From an uncultured Pelagibacteraceae bacterium (GTDB taxonomy: Bacteria; Pseudomonadota; Alphaproteobacteria; Pelagibacterales; Pelagibacteraceae), in contig CACBFE010000008.1 of the NCBI GenBank assembly GCA_902538445.1, forward strand, positions 1-36,154: a DNA stretch of 36,154 bases, given 5' to 3'. The stretch's first letter is position 1; every line of letters begins with the position of its first letter. The translations under genes and the position numbers were made by a program. Shown piece after piece: positions 33,831-36,154 of this stretch. The notes under the pieces were generated by a model. It did not search any database. It was not told the origin of the DNA and saw only the letters and a program-made list of their open reading frames with translations.

Positions 33831-34289
33831 ATGACGCCATTTATAAAAAAAAAAGAAATAAAAAAAGATTGGTATCTGATAAATGCCCAAGATTTATCTG
33901 TTGGAAGACTTGCCGCTTACATATCACAAGTTTTAAGAGGTAAAAATAAATCTAAATTTAATCCACACATAGATAATGGTGATTTTGTTGTAGTAACTAA
34001 CGTTGATAAAATAAAATTTACTGGTAAAAAATTTACCAACAAAATATATTACAGACATACAGGTCACCCTGGTGGTATTAAAGAGTCGACACCATCCTTT
34101 TTAAAAGAGAAAAATAAAACAGAGCAGATTTTAAAGCTTGCAGTTAAAAGAATGTTACCAGGGGGTCCTTTGGCAAAAAAGCAACTTACCAAACTTAAGG
34201 TTTATAACGGTGATAAACATCCTCATGATGTTCAAAAACCTATTGTAATAGACTTCGGTAAACTTAATAAAAAGAATTTTGTAAAATAA
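33831..34289 (+). CDS. rplM: 50S ribosomal protein L13
   Basis: The 152-residue protein starts MTPFIKKKEIKKDWYLINAQ and has DLSVGRLAAYISQVLRGKNK, KIYYRHTGHPGGIKE, RMLPGGPLAKKQL and KVYNGDKHPHDVQ, all typical of L13. I chose ATG 33831 rather than the in-frame TTG at 33810, because the latter falls within the promoter and adds residues not seen in L13. It is coupled to rpsI by a one-base TAATG overlap. Confidence 0.96.
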   Translation: MTPFIKKKEIKKDWYLINAQDLSVGRLAAYISQVLRGKNKSKFNPHIDNGDFVVVTNVDKIKFTGKKFTNKIYYRHTGHPGGIKESTPSFLKEKNKTEQILKLAVKRMLPGGPLAKKQLTKLKVYNGDKHPHDVQKPIVIDFGKLNKKNFVK

Positions 34290-34729
34290 TGGAACAAGCT
34301 AATCAATCAAATACAAAAATCAAAAAAATTAAATTGGATTTTAAGGACAGCAAATACGCTACTGGAAGAAGAAAAAGATCCATAGCCAAAGTATGGGTTA
34401 AAAAAGGATCCGGTAATATTCATGTAAATGGTAAAAAAATGAATGAATATTTTAAAAGACCTGTGCATCAAATAATCGTAACTAGACCATTGGAAATCTC
34501 TGAAGTTGCATCAAATTATGATGTAAAATGCTCAGTTAAAGGTGGTGGTTTATCAGGCCAAGCTGGTGCTATAATCCTTGGAATTTCTAAAGCGTTAATA
34601 TCCCATGATGTAAATTTAAAGAAAAATTTAAAAAAAGATAAACTTACTACGAGAGACTCTAGAGTCGTCGAACGAAAAAAATACGGTCATAGAAAAGCAA
34701 GAAGAAGCTTTCAATTTTCTAAAAGATAA
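34289..34729 (+). CDS. rpsI: 30S ribosomal protein S9
   Basis: The 146-residue protein has the S9 body YATGRRKRSIAKVWVKKGSG, VKGGGLSGQAGAIILGISKAL and the C-terminal tail DSRVVERKKYGHRKARRSFQFSKR that reaches into the P site. The first 20 or so residues are an added lysine-rich extension, common in Alphaproteobacteria. It forms the conserved rplM-rpsI unit. Forty-four bases separate it from argC. Confidence 0.97.
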   Translation: MEQANQSNTKIKKIKLDFKDSKYATGRRKRSIAKVWVKKGSGNIHVNGKKMNEYFKRPVHQIIVTRPLEISEVASNYDVKCSVKGGGLSGQAGAIILGISKALISHDVNLKKNLKKDKLTTRDSRVVERKKYGHRKARRSFQFSKR

Positions 34730-34773
34730 TCATTTAAATTTAACTATTGTTAAAGACGGTGATATAAGACATT

Positions 34774-35811
34774 ATGTCTATACAAAATAAAATTAATGTA
34801 GCTGTAATAGGTGCCACAGGATATACAGGATTAGATCTAATTTTGATGTTATCAAAACATCCAAAAGTGAAGATCAAATATCTATGTGCAACAAAAAATC
34901 TTGGAAAGAAAATTAGTTTTTTTGATAAAAGAATAAAGAAAAAATTACCTAAAATTTCTTCAATCAATAAGATTAATTGGAAAGAAACAGATCTAGTTTT
35001 TTTATCTCTGCCTAACGGTGAGGCTCAAAAAATTATTAAGCAAAATTATTACCAAAATGTAAAATTAAAATTTATTGATTTATCCGCTGATTTTAGAATT
35101 TCAAATGTTAAAATTTATGAGCAAAACTATAAACTAAAACATAAAGCTAAAAAATTAATTAAAGATTCTTTATATTCTATTCCTGAGCTTACTAAGAAAA
35201 AAATAAATACATATAGAATTATATCTAATCCCGGTTGTTATCCAACTTCTGTTCAAATACCATTAATCCCGTTAATTAATAGAAAATTAATTAACACAAA
35301 AAATATTACTATCGACTCAAAGTCTGGTTTCTCTGGTGCAGGAAAAAATTTAACAAAAAAATTTACTCATAAAAATCTATATTCGTCTATTTTTGCTTAC
35401 AGCACCAAAAATCACAGACATGTATGTGAGATGGAACAACAATTAACTTTATTTACTAATAAGAAAATTGATTTTTCTTTTAACCCACATTTGCTTCCAA
35501 CATTTAGAGGAATTTTAACTGCTATATATGTGCAAACTAAAAAAGGTAAGTCTGGAAAAATTTTGAGAAATTCTCTTAAAAAATTTTATAAAAAATCAAA
35601 ATTTGTAAGAATCCTTAAACTCAATACTGAAATTGGTTCAGGGAACGTTTTAAATACAAATAATTGTGAAATATCTGTTTGTGAAACAAAAGTGAAAAAT
35701 AAGATTGTTATATTTTCAGCAATAGATAATCTTGTAAAAGGTGCCTCTGGTCAGGCTATACAAAATATGAACTTATTGTATAACTTCTCTGAAAATTTAG
35801 GATTAAAATGA
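34774..35811 (+). CDS. argC: N-acetyl-gamma-glutamyl-phosphate reductase
   Basis: ArgC reduces N-acetylglutamyl phosphate to the semialdehyde in arginine synthesis. The 345-residue protein has the nucleotide-binding VAVIGATGYTGLDLILML, FLSLPNGEAQ, the active-site Cys155 in ISNPGCYPTSVQIPL, GFSGAGKNLT, and NPHLLPTFRGIL near the second catalytic histidine. KGASGQAIQNMNLL closes the protein. argC after rpsI is common in Alphaproteobacteria. The stop overlaps the ATG of the next gene (ATGA). Confidence 0.96.
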   Translation: MSIQNKINVAVIGATGYTGLDLILMLSKHPKVKIKYLCATKNLGKKISFFDKRIKKKLPKISSINKINWKETDLVFLSLPNGEAQKIIKQNYYQNVKLKFIDLSADFRISNVKIYEQNYKLKHKAKKLIKDSLYSIPELTKKKINTYRIISNPGCYPTSVQIPLIPLINRKLINTKNITIDSKSGFSGAGKNLTKKFTHKNLYSSIFAYSTKNHRHVCEMEQQLTLFTNKKIDFSFNPHLLPTFRGILTAIYVQTKKGKSGKILRNSLKKFYKKSKFVRILKLNTEIGSGNVLNTNNCEISVCETKVKNKIVIFSAIDNLVKGASGQAIQNMNLLYNFSENLGLK

Positions 35812-36154
35812 AACATATATATTTTTTATTTATATTTATGTTTTTATTAAATTGCAGTAAGTCTAAAACAGTTTTAATATGTGGAGATCATGTTTGTGTA
35901 AATAAAGCAGAAGCTAATCAATATTTCGAAGAAAATCTTTCAATAGAAGTAAAGGTCATAGAAAAAAAAACCAGGAATTCTTTTGATTTAGTTGAATTAA
36001 ATTTAAATAAAAATCAAGGAAAAAGGGAGGTTAATATTTCTCCAAAAAAAAATACAGATAAAAATGTAAAAGTTTTATCGAAAAAAGAAATTTCTATTAT
36101 TAAAGAAAATATTAAAAATAGAAAAAAAGGAACTCAAATTGCTAAAAAGATATA
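35808..36154 (+). CDS. hypothetical lipoprotein (truncated by window end)
   Basis: The first 115 codons of an open frame are visible and run off the window. The ATG lies in an ATGA overlap with the argC stop. The N-terminus MKHIYFLFIFMFLLNCSKSK is a lipoprotein signal with lipobox LLNC (Cys15). The mature part begins with TVLICGDHVCVNKAEANQYF, containing two close cysteines, and continues as a lysine-, asparagine- and glutamate-rich, low-complexity region. I do not recognise the family. Coupling to argC indicates coexpression, not necessarily shared function. Confidence 0.75.
   Translation, partial: MKHIYFLFIFMFLLNCSKSKTVLICGDHVCVNKAEANQYFEENLSIEVKVIEKKTRNSFDLVELNLNKNQGKREVNISPKKNTDKNVKVLSKKEISIIKENIKNRKKGTQIAKKI

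Noticed and set aside
1-36154. CRISPR arrays, insertion sequences, prophage genes, defence islands, rRNA
   Set aside because: No regularly spaced repeats, transposase, integrase, phage structural or restriction gene was seen on either strand.

Overview
This 36 kb window looks like a piece of the chromosome of a streamlined marine alphaproteobacterium of the SAR11 clade (Pelagibacterales). The evidence is the very AT-rich sequence (roughly 30% GC by eye), almost no intergenic space, many genes joined by ATGA or TAATG overlaps, alphaproteobacterial gene orders (smpB-rsh-pyrE-pdxJ-acpS-lepB-rnc-recO; bamE-cytochrome bc1 chaperone-rpmF-plsX-ihfA-merR; glyA-nrdR-ribD-ribE-ribB-ribH-nusB), and a TPP riboswitch in front of a sodium:solute symporter of the ThiV type known from SAR11. 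No insertion sequence, prophage, CRISPR array or rRNA was seen. No stretch over 300 bases lacks a gene.

Layout. 1-4423 (+): the tail of probable gatA, then gatB, an O-methyltransferase, trhO and a MATE exporter. 4409-5955 (-): a periplasmic amino-acid-type binding protein and one ABC permease. 6031-7730 (+): umuD-umuC behind a clear promoter and an alphaproteobacterial SOS box. 7702-9250 (+): a second promoter inside the end of umuC, a TPP riboswitch and thiV. 9223-12507: rarD (-), tRNA-Ser(GCU) (+) and a lipoprotein lytic transglycosylase (-). 12539-19858 (+): a ten-gene overlapping operon, dapA-smpB-folK-rsh-pyrE-pdxJ-acpS-lepB-rnc-recO. 19851-20846 (-): hemB. 20920-29433 (+): an AspH-like dioxygenase, rpiB, glyA, nrdR, ribD, ribE, ribBX, ribH, nusB and the proton-pumping pyrophosphatase hppA. 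29437-29895 (-): bamE. 29884-32427 (+): bc1 chaperone, rpmF, plsX, ihfA, merR-type regulator, rpmG. 32428-32709 (-): chorismate mutase. 32763-36154 (+): ctaA, rplM, rpsI, argC and a truncated lipoprotein gene.

Most of the content is housekeeping: translation and tRNA modification, lysine and arginine synthesis, folate, riboflavin, PLP and haem cofactors, stringent response, protein export, cell wall and energy conservation. The most distinctive points are: two vitamin genes, folK and ribD, each broken by one base at a poly(A) tract while longer A tracts in pdxJ and rpmF stay in frame; an SOS-box promoter on umuDC directly followed by a riboswitch promoter for thiV; the absence of rpoZ, era, fabH and the DUF177 gene from the places they usually hold in these clusters; a permease with a lipobox-like N-terminus; an NrdR with an altered zinc knuckle; and an AspH-like oxygenase of unknown substrate. 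I did not find a clearly new multi-gene system.
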